A stretch of DNA of 64,000 bases, from positions 62,001-126,000 of the forward strand of contig AJFK01000206.1 in assembly GCA_000467715.1 (NCBI GenBank), in the 5' to 3' direction. The stretch's first letter is position 1. Each line of letters opens with the position of its first letter. Shown one piece after another: positions 25,592 through 36,157 of this stretch. The DNA is from Hysterium pulicare CBS 123377. Lineage: Eukaryota; Ascomycota; Dothideomycetes; Hysteriales; Hysteriaceae. The position numbers and the translations under genes are program-made. The notes beneath the pieces are model-generated. The model saw nothing but the letters and a program-made list of their open reading frames with translations, had not been told where the DNA came from and searched no databases.

Positions 25592-26555
25592 ATGCCCGGG
25601 CCGAAACAGCGCAAGATTGCAATTGTGGGGAGCAGAGCTGTTGGTAAGCATGCAGTCTCACTCCACTCTGACTATTTTCACATGCTGGCTACAAGAAATG
25701 CTGACTGGGCTTCTCTGCAGGCAAAAGCTCCCTCACAGTCCAATTCGTAGACGGCCATTTCGTTGAGAGTTATTATCCTACCATCGAGAATACGTTTAGC
25801 AAGATCATCAAGTACAAAACGCAGGAATATGCAACCGAGATCATTGATACAGCTGGGCAGGTGAGAACAACAATTCACGTCCTCCTCTCACGGTATACCT
25901 CTATGGCTCAAGGATTAGAGTGAATGTGAACGAGGTCATCGGAACCAAGTCTTTGCTACGTTTCATACAATTTCTTTGCAAGCTCAAACTAAATTTGAGT
26001 GTGTCAAGGAGGAAGTCGTTGAGGTCTTCACGAAGGGAACCGAAACTGACAGAAAATCCGCCTTGTCTCAGGACGAGTACAGTATCCTCAATTCGAAGCA
26101 CTTCATCGGCATTCATGGATACATGATTGTGTATTCGGTGGCTAGCAAGCAGAGCTTTGAGATGGCGAGAATTATTAGGGACAAGATCCTAAACCACCTG
26201 GTAAGTTCTCTTTCTTCGCACCTAAACTCCCAATGCCGCTTCGCGACTCCTGCCTTCTCCCTCCAAGCTCGCTATAAGGTGCTCCATGCTTCGATTGAGT
26301 GCTAAGCATGAACAGGGAGCGGAATGGGTTCCTCTCGTCATCGTCGGCAACAAGTCCGACCTCCGCCCCGAACAACGTCAGGTCCAACCTGAAGACGGCA
26401 AAGCTCTGGCAGAGGAGTTCAAGTGCGCGTGGACGGAAGCTAGTGCGCGATACAACGAGAACGTGGCGAAGGCATTCGACCTAATGATTGCGGAGGTGGA
26501 GAGGAGCCAGAATCCTGGCGAGCCGACGGGAGGATCGAAGTGTGCGGTCATGTAG
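25592..26555 (+). CDS. rhb1: Rheb-type small GTPase (Rhb1)
   Basis: Four exons (25592-25643, 25721-25860, 26072-26200, 26316-26555) give about 186 residues. The protein begins MPGPKQRKIAIVGSRAVGKS, with the GSRAVGKSS P-loop typical of Rheb (Arg where Ras has Gly12). YYPTIENTFSK is switch I, DTAGQDEYS switch II, GNKSDL the guanine-specificity motif and CAVM the C-terminal CaaX box for farnesylation. Rheb activates TOR complex 1 at endomembranes and is restrained by the TSC complex; in fission yeast Rhb1 also affects basic amino acid uptake. The 211-bp third intron-region (25861-26071) is long for this window. Ends and splice phases check exactly. Confidence 0.96.
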
Positions 26556-27012
26556 AGATCTCACAGCGCAATGAGTGTGTGACGGCCTTGGAGAATCGAT
26601 CGAATAGACGGCGAGTCTGGTGGGGTACCATGATTGTTGATTACTGCATTGTTTATGATTCTATTGCAGATGGTGTATGGTGTATAGGGAGTTGCTGGTG
26701 TTATCCTTAGACAGATTTGCTTTGGCATTGGACAGCTTCAGGCTCGAAGCACGGAACAGATCAAATGCAGTTGGTTCTAGTTCAATTGCATTCATTCCAT
26801 GGCCACAATATAAATTCGCAGCCTCACATGGACACCGCCACAACTTGCCCCGCCATTCGGAGCTAGCACAGACCCATTAATTTCTGTGCCTGACTCAAGC
26901 GACAGTCCACTGAACCGCATCCCAAACCAGATGAGTCTTTCTCTCTCACCCGTTGCATAAATTCCACTCCTCTCAATTTACCACCGAGCTTTGATTTCGA
27001 ATAGCTGCTATC
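26556..27012. other. Intergenic, Rheb to SerRS
   Basis: These 457 bp between two plus-strand genes contain the Rheb 3' UTR and the SerRS promoter. No gene, RNA or repeat could be supported. Confidence 0.5.
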
Positions 27013-28905
27013 ATGTTGGACATGTGAGTAGTATAGAACTCCATTGGCACTGCGAACAATTTCTGACCATGGCGGGGCACACAGAAACGACTTCATCGCC
27101 GAGCGCGGCGGCGACCCAGAAAAGATTCGAGCCAGCCAGCGCAAGAGATACGCGAAAGTAGAGGCTGTAGACGAGATCATCAAGGACTTCGAAGACCACA
27201 GACAAACCCAATATGCCGCCACACAAATTGGTTCTCAAATGAACGCCATCCAGAAAGAAATCGGAGCTAAGAAGAAGGCGAAACAGAATGCAGACGATCT
27301 GATGAAACAACGGGTGGAGCTCATGGAGCAGAAGAAGAAGAAAGAGGAGGAGGCACAGGAGAAATTGGTGAAGCTGATGATCAAGGTGAAGAGTGTGGGG
27401 AATTATGTGCACGAGAAGGTGCCCGTTAGTGATGATGAGGCCAATAATGAGATTATGAAGAAGTGGGCGCCGGAGGGGAAAGAAGTGAAGCCATTGGAAG
27501 GAGGGTTACCACATCATGGGGTCTTGACGAGGCTGGATGGCTTCGATTCGGAGCGTGGAGTTAAGATTGTGGGGCATAGAGGCTATTGCTTAACGGGATA
27601 CGGCCTCTTCCTCAACCTCGCCCTGATCAACTACGGTCTTGAGTTTCTCTTCAACAAGGGATACACGCCAAATCAGCCTCCGTACTTCATGCTCCGGGAT
27701 CAGATGGCCAAGACTGCCCAACTCTCTGATTTCGACGATGAGCTATACAAGGTTACCGAGTCGAAGGATAGGCCTGAGACGGATAAATATTTAATTGCTA
27801 CCTCGGAGCAGCCTATCAGTGCGCTACATTCGGAAGAGTGGTTGGGGGAGAAGGATCTACCTATCAAATATGCGGGGTACTCGACGAATTTCCGAAAGGA
27901 GGCTGGAAGTCATGGGAAAGATGCTTGGGGTATCTTCCGGATACATCAATTTGAAAAGGTTGAGCAGTTTCTAAGTATGTGGTTCTTCCTCTCCTGTATG
28001 CGGATCTTGGCTGATTGGTATGTCTAGTCACAAAACCGGAAGAGTCGTGGCAGGCGTTTGAGGACATGATCGCAACTTCGGAGGGTAGGTCTCGCTCGTT
28101 GATACTGTGGTCTTGAACTTCGACTGATGTTTGCTTCAGAGTTCTACCAGAGCCTCGGACTCTCGTATCAAATCGTTGGAATTGCGAGTGGAGCACTGAG
28201 TATGTTACCTGTTGACATTCGACATGGTGCCGGATGTTAATGTTGTCTAGATAACGCCGCCTCAAGAAAGTGCGATCTAGAAGCTTGGTAAGCTTTACCT
28301 GCGCATTTGCAGCATCTGTTCAATTTTCTTACTCCGATGTAGGTTCCCAGTGACAGGAGGCGGCGAATACAAGGAGCTCGTCTCTTGCAGCAATTGCACA
28401 GACTACCAGACTCGAGAGCTTGAGGTATATTTCGTCCTTTGTAAACTTAAAGATCAAAAGAGCACAGCTAAAATCTCTTAGATACGATTTGGCGTGAAGA
28501 AGCAAACGTCAACCCGCAAAGATTACGTTCACGCTCTCAATGGCACATGTATGTATAACCAACAACCCCTTTCTGTTTTTAGTGAGTCATACTGACTCTC
28601 CACTTGCAGTGTGTGCAACAGAACGAACACGTACGTTTCCACCCGGTCCCCTACCGGAATCTATTAGATTCCCTTACTTGGCATGCACTAATTCCGAGCT
28701 ACAGTATGTTGTCTGCTTGAAAACTACCAGACACCAGAAGGCATAAACGTACCGAAGGTACTTCAGAAGGTAGATTTTCTCTACTAACCATACTCTCTGT
28801 AAATTTCTTCTGACATGTCGAAAGTATATCCCTGGTCAACCCGAATTCCTTCCCTTCGTGAAAGAATGGAAACAAGAGAAGGCGTTGCCTGATAGAACGA
28901 AATAA
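27013..28905 (+). CDS. Cytosolic seryl-tRNA synthetase
   Basis: Charges tRNA-Ser. The first exon is only 11 nt (27013-27023, ATGTTGGACAT) and splices to exon 2 at 27085, giving MLDINDFIAERGGDPEKIRA. Residues 1-110 form the long antiparallel coiled-coil arm that binds tRNA (for example QRVELMEQKKKKEEEAQEKL). The class II core shows TSEQPISALHSEEW, motif 2 FRKEAGSHGKDAWGIFRIHQ and motif 3 ERTLCCLLENYQTPEGINVP. About seven short introns fall in the 3' half, and the junctions LITKPEESWQ and GALNNAASRKCDLEAWFP confirm splicing. The C-terminus (KQEKALPDRTK) is basic and short. About 470 residues, the usual cytosolic eukaryotic length. Confidence 0.96.
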
Positions 28906-29357
28906 GCGGAATATAGAATGGACTAGCCTTCAAGATTTCACGAAACGAAAAAAAGGGTCTTAAGTGTTATTAGATGCCCTTATGAGATCGACATGACTTG
29001 GTTTGATGAAGGGGAATATGGGCATGTAGGACTTCGGGAAAGGCAGGCTCAGTACTTGGTAGATATCGCCCCTATCCAAAACATTCAAAAGCGCTACCAG
29101 CTTTTCCTCTAAAAACCTGTTCGCATAAGCATTTGTGTCTGGGTGTTGCTTCTTCTGAGTGATACCGTGCTAGGAGATGTTTGCTAAGAGTGTACGTTTT
29201 AAATGTCGTGAAATATAACCGTATGCAACCAGAGTGAATTCATTAAATGCATATACCTACCGACTCAGTCACGTATCTGCCCTAATCAACATTCACGATT
29301 AGGGGCTGATTCGCATACGCGTTGCATCTTGGGGTATGTATAATCCAATTTTATCCA
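28906..29357. other. Convergent 3' intergenic region
   Basis: These 452 bp lie between the stop codons of the plus-strand SerRS gene and the minus-strand F-box-like gene. They must carry both 3' UTRs and polyadenylation sites. No other feature is visible. Confidence 0.5.
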
Positions 29358-30233
29358 TCATACTTGCACGAACTGCACTTCCGGCCCCAGTCCCTCGTCG
29401 GTGACAAACGATCTCAGGAAATTCTTTCGACAACGCTCTACTTCCTCTAGCGAACTAAGCCCATGATGACTAGCAAGGATCCGAATCTCCATCTTCTTCG
29501 TCTTGATCTTGACCGGGTTAGGGTCTTCCTCATCATCTGCGACATACCAATTAGTGATGGACTCATCATCACACTCCCCATCCATGAGAATCGTAAGTTC
29601 CTCTAGATTCTCGAAACCCAGCTCAGGAAGACTTTGCAACCACCCCAAAGGTCCCTTTTCCCTCCCCTTTCCAGCGGCCGACGGCCACTCCCTGTGATAC
29701 GGCGGATGCTCTTCCATGTCGTTGTCGCACAACGGACACACCCTCGCGATCTGCAGAGACCGGATCTTGGGCCGATACTTGCGCGGCGGCAACTCTACGT
29801 ACATACGTGACGGCGTCGCCATGCTCGGATTGGGCGTCGCGACCGTCGCCCCTTCAACGACGGTTCCGGAACCTCGTCGCATGCTGGGACCCCAGGACTC
29901 CTCGACTCGCACGCGAAACGTGTTCACTTCGTAGAACAGCGGGACGAGATATTTCATCAGGACCCGGTTGCCGAGGAAGTCGTCGCGGTCCCATTCGTCG
30001 GCCGGTGCGAGGAAGTGCAGCAGTGGGTGGATGTAGTAGTGGGATATGGGGGAGTCGGGGCTTGAGATTCCCTTTGGGGATGTGACGAAGTGGCGGAGGA
30101 TGCTCTCGAGGAGTTCGGGGGTTAGGTCTAGAAGGGGGAATATGTGTGGGTTGCGGGGAATGGGGGGTTTAGGAGATGGGATGGTAGATGGATGAGTGGG
30201 TGGAGTGGGGCTGCTTTCTTTGCTGGTTGGCAT
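29358..30233 (-). CDS. F-box-like hypothetical protein
   Basis: Single exon of 291 residues from ATG 30233. A proline-rich N-terminus (PTPPTHPSTIPSPKPPIPRN) leads to IFPLLDLTPELLESILRHFV, which has the spacing of a short F-box-like helix pair (Leu-Pro/Thr-Pro-Glu-Leu-Leu). Further on, the protein has a C-x2-C pair (VCPLCDNDMEEH) followed by His, which could bind a metal but is too small to call a zinc finger. The C-terminal half contains PELGFENLEELTILMDGECD, a leucine-rich-repeat-like strand. Substrate-adaptor function in ubiquitin ligation is only a guess. There are no introns, and a striking palindrome lies about 260 bp upstream. Confidence 0.65.
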   Translation of the reverse strand: MPTSKESSPTPPTHPSTIPSPKPPIPRNPHIFPLLDLTPELLESILRHFVTSPKGISSPDSPISHYYIHPLLHFLAPADEWDRDDFLGNRVLMKYLVPLFYEVNTFRVRVEESWGPSMRRGSGTVVEGATVATPNPSMATPSRMYVELPPRKYRPKIRSLQIARVCPLCDNDMEEHPPYHREWPSAAGKGREKGPLGWLQSLPELGFENLEELTILMDGECDDESITNWYVADDEEDPNPVKIKTKKMEIRILASHHGLSSLEEVERCRKNFLRSFVTDEGLGPEVQFVQV

Positions 30234-31052
30234 TTTTGGTGGCGATGTTGTCTGGTGTTTGATTTCTGGTGATACGCGGGTTTCTTCTCCGGTGTTGGGG
30301 TACTCTTTTCCCCTGGTAATTTGTTACCTTGGAGACTTTTTCCTTCTACGATATACCTACCGAGAACGGATGTGATGAAGTGTTTGTTGATGAGTAGTCT
30401 CCAATCTCGTGCGTATCTTAGTTTGGTAGGACACAGAAGGAGAAAGGGGACAGTAAATGTAAGATCATGACACGCTATCATTTGGGATCATGACACTTTA
30501 TAAAGTGTCACTTAGGGGCCATCATGTTATCGGGATTGTTTCAAGTGAACGCTAGTTTCATATTGACAACGTGGCAGTTTATTTGTTACTCTCAGCTCCA
30601 ACCACCGCAGACCAGAGTAGGTATTTATTGATGGTATGATGGATGCAGGTGGTGTTGAAAGGTGTCAAGCCAGCTGAGTATTTGAAAATGACCGCTAGTA
30701 CACAATGGGTTACCGTCAGATCGAAGCTAAACCATTCACGGATCAGTTCATCCACCTCTCAGGCTTTGACGAATATTGCGCCTTGTACCTTTCTATGACC
30801 TCAAACATATCTCTCTTTGAATTCTTATTTGAATGATTCCGCCTGCTATATCTGTTAGAGCAAAATGTCTCTCCGCTCATTCTAACAGACCTACACCTCA
30901 CCGACATAGGTGTACACCTCTGAGGTCTTGAAGTATATGCAACCAAGAACTTGCTCTGAGTAACCAGCCTTCTCTTACGAAGAGCCAAACTTTGCCTTCC
31001 AAGTGCGAATTCTACCAGCACATGCACGCCCCGCCGGCTGCCACAGTCTAGA
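30234..31052. other. Intergenic with a perfect palindrome
   Basis: This is the divergent region between the minus-strand F-box-like gene and the plus-strand LPKELRLMVYE-family gene. Apart from the palindrome listed separately I see no gene. The minus-strand open frame 31063-30743 is Arg/Ser-rich and without family features. Confidence 0.45.
30463..30510. promoter_or_regulatory. 20-bp perfect palindrome plus direct repeat of TGACAC
   Basis: TGACACTTTATAAAGTGTCA at 30491-30510 is its own reverse complement. The 11-mer GATCATGACAC occurs at 30463-30473 and again at 30486-30496, 23 bp apart, about two helical turns. Three TGACAC half-sites are therefore arranged as direct then inverted copies. 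This layout is typical of an operator for a dimeric regulator. A transposon-end origin is also possible. It lies about 260 bp upstream of the F-box-like gene. Confidence 0.4.
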
Positions 31053-31871
31053 ATGCGCCACACCGGTTGCGATGCTGAATCGAACAGGCATCAGCCACTC
31101 ACATTCGAAGCTGGTTCAAGCACCTAAGCAACCACTCCACTTCAATTTCTCGGCTTACCCAAAGAGCTTCGGTTAATGGTGTATGAATGCTTACACCAAG
31201 CTACTAGATGCCCACCAAATTCCGTTGAATATCCTAGATTTGTACTGGTAGAGAAGACCATCGAAACGGCAATTCTTCAGACATGCCGGCTTCTCTACTC
31301 CGAGGCTTCAACAATCCTTGAACGCATCCAACAATCTATCGCAATACCTCGACTTGCCATACCAGGGGACGCGATAGATGAGGGGTCGTCGATTCGACTA
31401 GCCGAGGACTTCTTCTATTGTATTGTACGCGAGAATGATCCAAGAAAAGTTTTCTTTCCCCATCTAGCACCACAGATGTGTCGCGCCACCAAATCGATAA
31501 AGAGCCACTCGAAAATGGAAATAGCACTATGCTTGCTGCCTAATAGCGTCCCACGCATCAGTGATAATCGAAAACGAGAGATTATTCGCTTTGTATCAGA
31601 CTTCGCCTTGAGGCTCTTCTATCCTCGTACCGGCTACTTTGCCAAGGACAAAGATCTTGAGCTCAACTTCGCATATTATGGCCTATTCATTAGAAGGCTG
31701 AAGCATGAATTCAAAGTGGCCACTAGGAAAGCAAAGCGTTGGGGTATTGATACTGTGACTGGCGTTGAGGGGACTTCAGCGGTCGATTGGGAAAAGGATT
31801 GGGGGATTGCTGAATTGGATCGGTTGTTTGGCATTCGGAGAGCTTTCGGGGAGCGGACTAGAGTACCGTAA
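31053..31871 (+). pseudogene. LPKELRLMVYE-family paralogue 1, disrupted N-terminus
   Basis: From ATG 31053 the frame reads MRHTGCDAESNRHQPLTFEA, meets a TAA at 31125-31127, then continues in the same frame as PLQFLGLPKELRLMVYECLH to the stop at 31871. The intact paralogue at 32555 has the equivalent FDFLRLPKEIRLMVYERL motif downstream of its start. Here the motif is cut off from any ATG except the one inside it (31176). The remainder is well kept: ETAILQTCRLLYSEASTILE and the C-terminal GVEGTSAVDWEKDWGIAEL are shared with paralogues 2 and 3. It is either a gene with a nonsense change (CAA or CAG to TAA would suffice) or one translated from ATG 31176 as 231 residues. The motif resembles the start of 2EXR/F-box-like fungal families. 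Function unknown. Confidence 0.6.
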
Positions 31872-32554
31872 TAGGGTCTCGATCAAGGAGATATCGCAAT
31901 TTGCTGGAAGCATACAAAATTGTAAGAAACGTGTCCTCTGAACCCTTTATCCTTAGATCTAGAGCAATAAGTCATCTTCAGAAGACCTTCATGAAATGTG
32001 CATATTGAATTTGTGAGAATGTATAGGCATGTCTGAAGTAGTTCTGAAACGCTCTGCTGGGCTTTCCAACAATGATTGAATACTTGCGGTGAATCTCCAC
32101 CGCTGATTTGGAGCGGTGTAGTGAGTGAAACATTCCGGTTTTCCTCACTCAAGGACATCAGGTGAACCGTGAGAGCATTCACTTAGCGAGGGACAACCCT
32201 AACGCACTCTGCCTGTATTCCTATCGACAACACCAGGGTAGAAGTACCCGCATTCAGCTCAGCTCTACTAAGTTTCGATTCCTGCTACGTCGAGTTGACC
32301 CATCATTCTCTCATGATATTGGCAGCTTCATGCCAGTGTAGTGAACGATAATTTTCTCTTCATTCATTCAAGGTATGATACTCGCAAACTTCAGGTCACG
32401 TCAGCTAAGACTCGATAGGTGCCTACTCATACCCAACGCACTCCTACTATGCTGATATCGAATTAGTAGAGTTGCCGTCCTTCTCTTCTACTTGACCAAT
32501 TTCAACACCCTATCACTCTGGGCTTGCCGATCACTCCCTCCACGTTTATTCGGC
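31872..32554. other. Intergenic between paralogues 1 and 2
   Basis: No gene could be supported in these 683 bp. The frame of paralogue 2 stays open upstream to a TTG at 32492, but the first good ATG is at 32555. Confidence 0.45.
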
Positions 32555-33394
32555 ATGGTGGAAAATTTGAAGCTACAACTCAAGCCCTTTCTCCGGTATC
32601 TTCAGAAGATCTGCTCTCATATGAAAATACGCAAAGCAAAGTCGTCGGGCCAGCCAATGCGATTCGACTTCCTCCGCCTGCCGAAAGAGATTCGTCTCAT
32701 GGTGTATGAGCGCTTACCGCGGAAGACTGTCCATGTCAAGTTGCACGCATACGTGGAATGGAAGGACCGCGTGCGGGTCGTGCTAATCCTAGTTCGACAA
32801 CATCTGGACACATCAATCCTACAAACTTGCCGGCTCATCCACGATGAAGCACTGCCCATCATGGGGTCAATCAACGAAAGTCTCAATTCCCCAACTCGAC
32901 TGATCTCCGCAATCGACCGAGTTGACCGCGGAGACTGGATGGTTAGGATGGCTCCACTATTCCACGAATATGCGCTACGCTATTCAAGGGGCTTTTCCAC
33001 ACAGCCAGGATATGAATCACTTTTCTGTCAACAGGTCCACGATGCTATCAGGCGCCACCCTCAAGTGGAGGTTGGACTATACATCGCTCCAATCACGGAG
33101 AAGGAACGATGCCTTTCTAGCAACTTGTCATACGTAGCCCTGAGAGTAAGAAACGTTATTTCTCGTGTTTTGCATGACAACGGCAGTCTTGAGGATATGA
33201 AACTACAAAACATCACAATTGCTATCCAAGGCCTTGACATTTCGAAATTTGGCGAGCATGATTTGCGTTTCATGGAATTGAAAGGGTTGAGGAGACTAGG
33301 CGTCACAGTTGTGGGCGTGGAAGGAACTCCGAAGGTGAATTGGGAAGAGGATTGGGGTGTGGCTGACTTGGGATCACTGGGATGGGATGCCTGA
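32555..33394 (+). CDS. LPKELRLMVYE-family paralogue 2, intact
   Basis: A single exon of 279 residues starts at ATG 32555 (MVENLKLQLKPFLRYLQKIC). After a basic segment (MKIRKAKSSGQP) comes FDFLRLPKEIRLMVYERLPR, the hydrophobic LPxEIR motif that opens 2EXR-like and related fungal domains. DTSILQTCRLIHDEALPIMG follows, and the protein ends with GVEGTPKVNWEEDWGVADLG and SLGWDA. Both the N-terminal and C-terminal motifs are shared with the copies at 31053 and 38342, so this is the reference member of a local family. No signal peptide or membrane segment is seen. The biochemical role of the family is unknown to me. Confidence 0.75.
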   Translation: MVENLKLQLKPFLRYLQKICSHMKIRKAKSSGQPMRFDFLRLPKEIRLMVYERLPRKTVHVKLHAYVEWKDRVRVVLILVRQHLDTSILQTCRLIHDEALPIMGSINESLNSPTRLISAIDRVDRGDWMVRMAPLFHEYALRYSRGFSTQPGYESLFCQQVHDAIRRHPQVEVGLYIAPITEKERCLSSNLSYVALRVRNVISRVLHDNGSLEDMKLQNITIAIQGLDISKFGEHDLRFMELKGLRRLGVTVVGVEGTPKVNWEEDWGVADLGSLGWDA

Positions 33395-34052
33395 CATTGA
33401 TCGATTGAAGAAAGACCGTGGAGATACTCGATGTTTGACATGAACTCTCAGTCGTCTTCTCTGTTTCACCATCAAATCCAGGCTAGAAGCGATGGACGCA
33501 TCATACTGCGCCATTGTAGCCATTGTCCCAAAAGATTCGAGGGACGATCTAAGTATTTTGCTCCGAAAACTCACGGAATAGATTAAAACTACTTTGTTGG
33601 CTCGGAATTGCACCTTCTGCGATTGCCTAGAGTTCTTAACCCGGATTGGGCAAACAAGGGAGTTTTAATTGGCGTTGATGGATTAGTATCTACGTCGCGG
33701 AAAGAAATATATGCTGAGTGAACAATCACAAACCATAGGACCCCCGTTGAGGCTCACAGCCCAAGCTCGTGGATCTGAAGGCATGTAGATGATATTTACC
33801 TTCATTCCTATAGATCCCGCTTCCAAAAGAGCCCATCTCACCCTATGCATGATGTCGTCCTTCGGCGGTCGGAGGTGGCAAGGATGTTCGCAGCTTGCCC
33901 CTCCAGGCTCCCACCTCCACTGTGAAGAATCGGGGTAAATACTGTACTTCTCGCGGGCACATATTACCCTCGACACTTCTGGACCTAAGCAGTCTTATAT
34001 CGTGAAATGAGATATCACGGATTTATAAGAATACTCACCCTCGGTTCTCAAC
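33395..34052. other. Intergenic upstream of the methyltransferase relic
   Basis: These 658 bp contain short frames only (for example 33976-33683 minus) without recognisable features. No repeat is visible. Confidence 0.45.
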
Positions 34053-35442
34053 ATGGCGTCACTGGTTGAGTTGGCTCATAAGATCCTTGTCAATGCTGAG
34101 TTAAATGACAAGTCCTTGAGCCACAAACCTACGAATGAGAACGACGCGGACTCAAGCTCATATGAACAGCCAGCCCAGAAACTACGTCTAGAAACAGAAA
34201 AGGCCAGAGTCGAGCTTATCGATGCGACTCAGAAGTTGAAGTGGCAGGTTTAAGGTCCCGAAAACTCTCTGTTTGAGATGCTATAGAGCGAACGTAATAG
34301 AGGGTCTTATTTTCAGGTTGCTGGTTCTGTGCTAAACTAGGGAATAGGTCACAGATATTCTCTTACTCAACTCAATTTACAAGCTCAGACTTCCTCACTA
34401 CGTACCACTCGAAGGATCCCTTCCATACGGCACAAACGCACGATCTAGTGGATCGATGAACGTATCCTCATTCGACTTTACCGCTACGCAATGGGAAACA
34501 ACATTTTTACCGAGCCAGAACCTGGCCACGTTTCGCACACGCCCCATTTCGGCCATGCTCGTCACAGACTCAGATGTCTTTGATTCCATGGGTATGATCC
34601 TAGAGGAAATGGGGTCTGGAACTACCAGGGCCTTGGAAGCATTAGTCAGATTCCCCAATTCAGAGGAGCCGCATCAGACGGGGTACAACATCGCCAACGA
34701 CACCGATCTCCCGTTATACCAGTTCATGGCCGAGAATCCAGATCGGGCGCGTCGTTTTGGTGCAGGCATGAGATTCTTCACAAAGGGTAACAACTATGAT
34801 GTCAAATATCTCCTCCAGTCTTTCCCGTGGCATGCTTATGATCGATCTGACTTCGCCGTGGTTGATGTCGGCGGAGGACAGGGGGCTGTAAGCATTAAGA
34901 TTGCAGCTGCCACAAAACACATGCGATTCATTGTTCAAGACTTGGAAGGCACCGTCGAGGTGGGCAGGGCACTGCTTCCCTCGGAGCTGAAAGGCAGAGT
35001 GGACTTCATGAAGCACGATTTCTTTCAAGAACAAGTCGTTAAGCATGCCGATGTCTACTTCTTCAGGTGGATTTGCCACAACTGGAGTGACAAATACTGC
35101 ATTGAGATCTTGCGCAATCTCGTACCATCCTTGAAAGCTGGAGCTAGGGTTTTGATATATGAACATCTGTTGGAAGATGGCCCAGGTACTAGATTGAGTG
35201 AGAAAGGAACGAGGTGAGATACAGCCCCCTCTGCAGGATGTTCTTGGTTTCTTTCAGAAAGACAAGCTAAGTTCTGTAGATATCTAGATTTGACGTTGCT
35301 GAGCGTTTGCAACAGCTGTGTGCGGACAGAGTCTGGCTGGCGGAACTTGTTTGCAGTGGTTGACACCAGGTTTGACTTCAGAGGCGCCAAGCGAGTTCCA
35401 GGAAGCTCAATGAGTCTGATTGAAGCTGTATGGAAGGGATAA
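34053..35442 (+). pseudogene. O-methyltransferase (SAM-dependent, plant/fungal type), degraded
   Basis: The N-terminal part from ATG 34053 (MASLVELAHKILVNAELNDK) reaches ATQKLKWQV, then a TAA at 34251. The same frame continues as GPENSLFEML, a typical family sequence, and then a TAG at 34284. After a probable intron, another frame reads LLLNSIYKLRLPHYVPLEGS. Near 34447 the homologous text jumps frame to IDERILIRLYRYAMGNNIFT and jumps back near 34543, at a CCCC run, to ISAMLVTDSDVFDSMGMIL. The SAM-binding core is well kept: VVDVGGGQGAVSIKIA, FMKHDFF, YFFRWICHNWSD and ARVLIYEHLLEDGPG. The last exon gives YLDLTLLSVCNSCVRTESGW and GSSMSLIEAVWKG. It has two nonsense codons plus a compensating frameshift pair, so it is probably a recent pseudogene; sequencing error is the alternative. 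The likely former role is methylation of a small phenolic or polyketide. Confidence 0.75.
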
Positions 35443-36157
35443 CTTACCGAGTGGACAGATTGTGGGCATAGCGTACGCCAATCAGTTTACTATCTATTCG
35501 GTTCGATAGAAAATGATTCAGAGACGCCCATGCAGGTGAGGTCTGCTCTAGTCCGATTGTAAGGTTCAGAGTATAATGCATACTGTGGTTGACAGCATAG
35601 CTCTGACGATGTGATGATGCCATTACTCAGTTGTGTCTGTCAGATGCTAAAACCGAATTTCCTCCGAGGTAGGGCCAGGCGAACGCTAGGATTTCGGGGG
35701 AGTTTATAAGCGGAATATGGAAATCTTTCTAATGAGAAGAGTTGTATTGCTAGGACTGATGATGAAGGCGGAGGGTTTGCAGTGGGTATAAACCAATTGG
35801 TGGTACCTATATCGGGTACCACACCTTGCGGGAGGGCATGATTGGGTGGTTCGTTTACGCTAGCTCACTTTTAAACATTGAGAGCTGCGCCCCTTTGCCC
35901 ACTTATCGAATATAAATCCAGCCCGGGAGCTTTTGTAACTCCAAACGCTCACAACAATCGGGAATCTTATCTGACTTCGCCCCTTAAGAAGAAGTTTCTT
36001 CTTCTGCATCTCCCGTTTGTCAGGCTTACTCACTGTCACGTGAGCTTATATAAGACTCTTCAACTCTCCTTAAAGCCCTTAGGACTTCATCTTATTCTAC
36101 ATCCAAGTACCATCAAGCTACTATCAAATCCCCTCTCAACCAAGGTTTAAATATACA
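35443..36157. promoter_or_regulatory. Promoter region of the GMC oxidoreductase
   Basis: This 715-bp region contains an 8-bp inverted repeat, GTGGTACC at 35800-35807 and GGTACCAC at 35815-35822, with a 7-bp spacer, 336 bp before the ATG. A TATATAAG-like sequence (CTTATATAAGACTC) sits near 36044-36057, about 105 bp upstream of the start. The short frames inside look noncoding. Confidence 0.4.
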
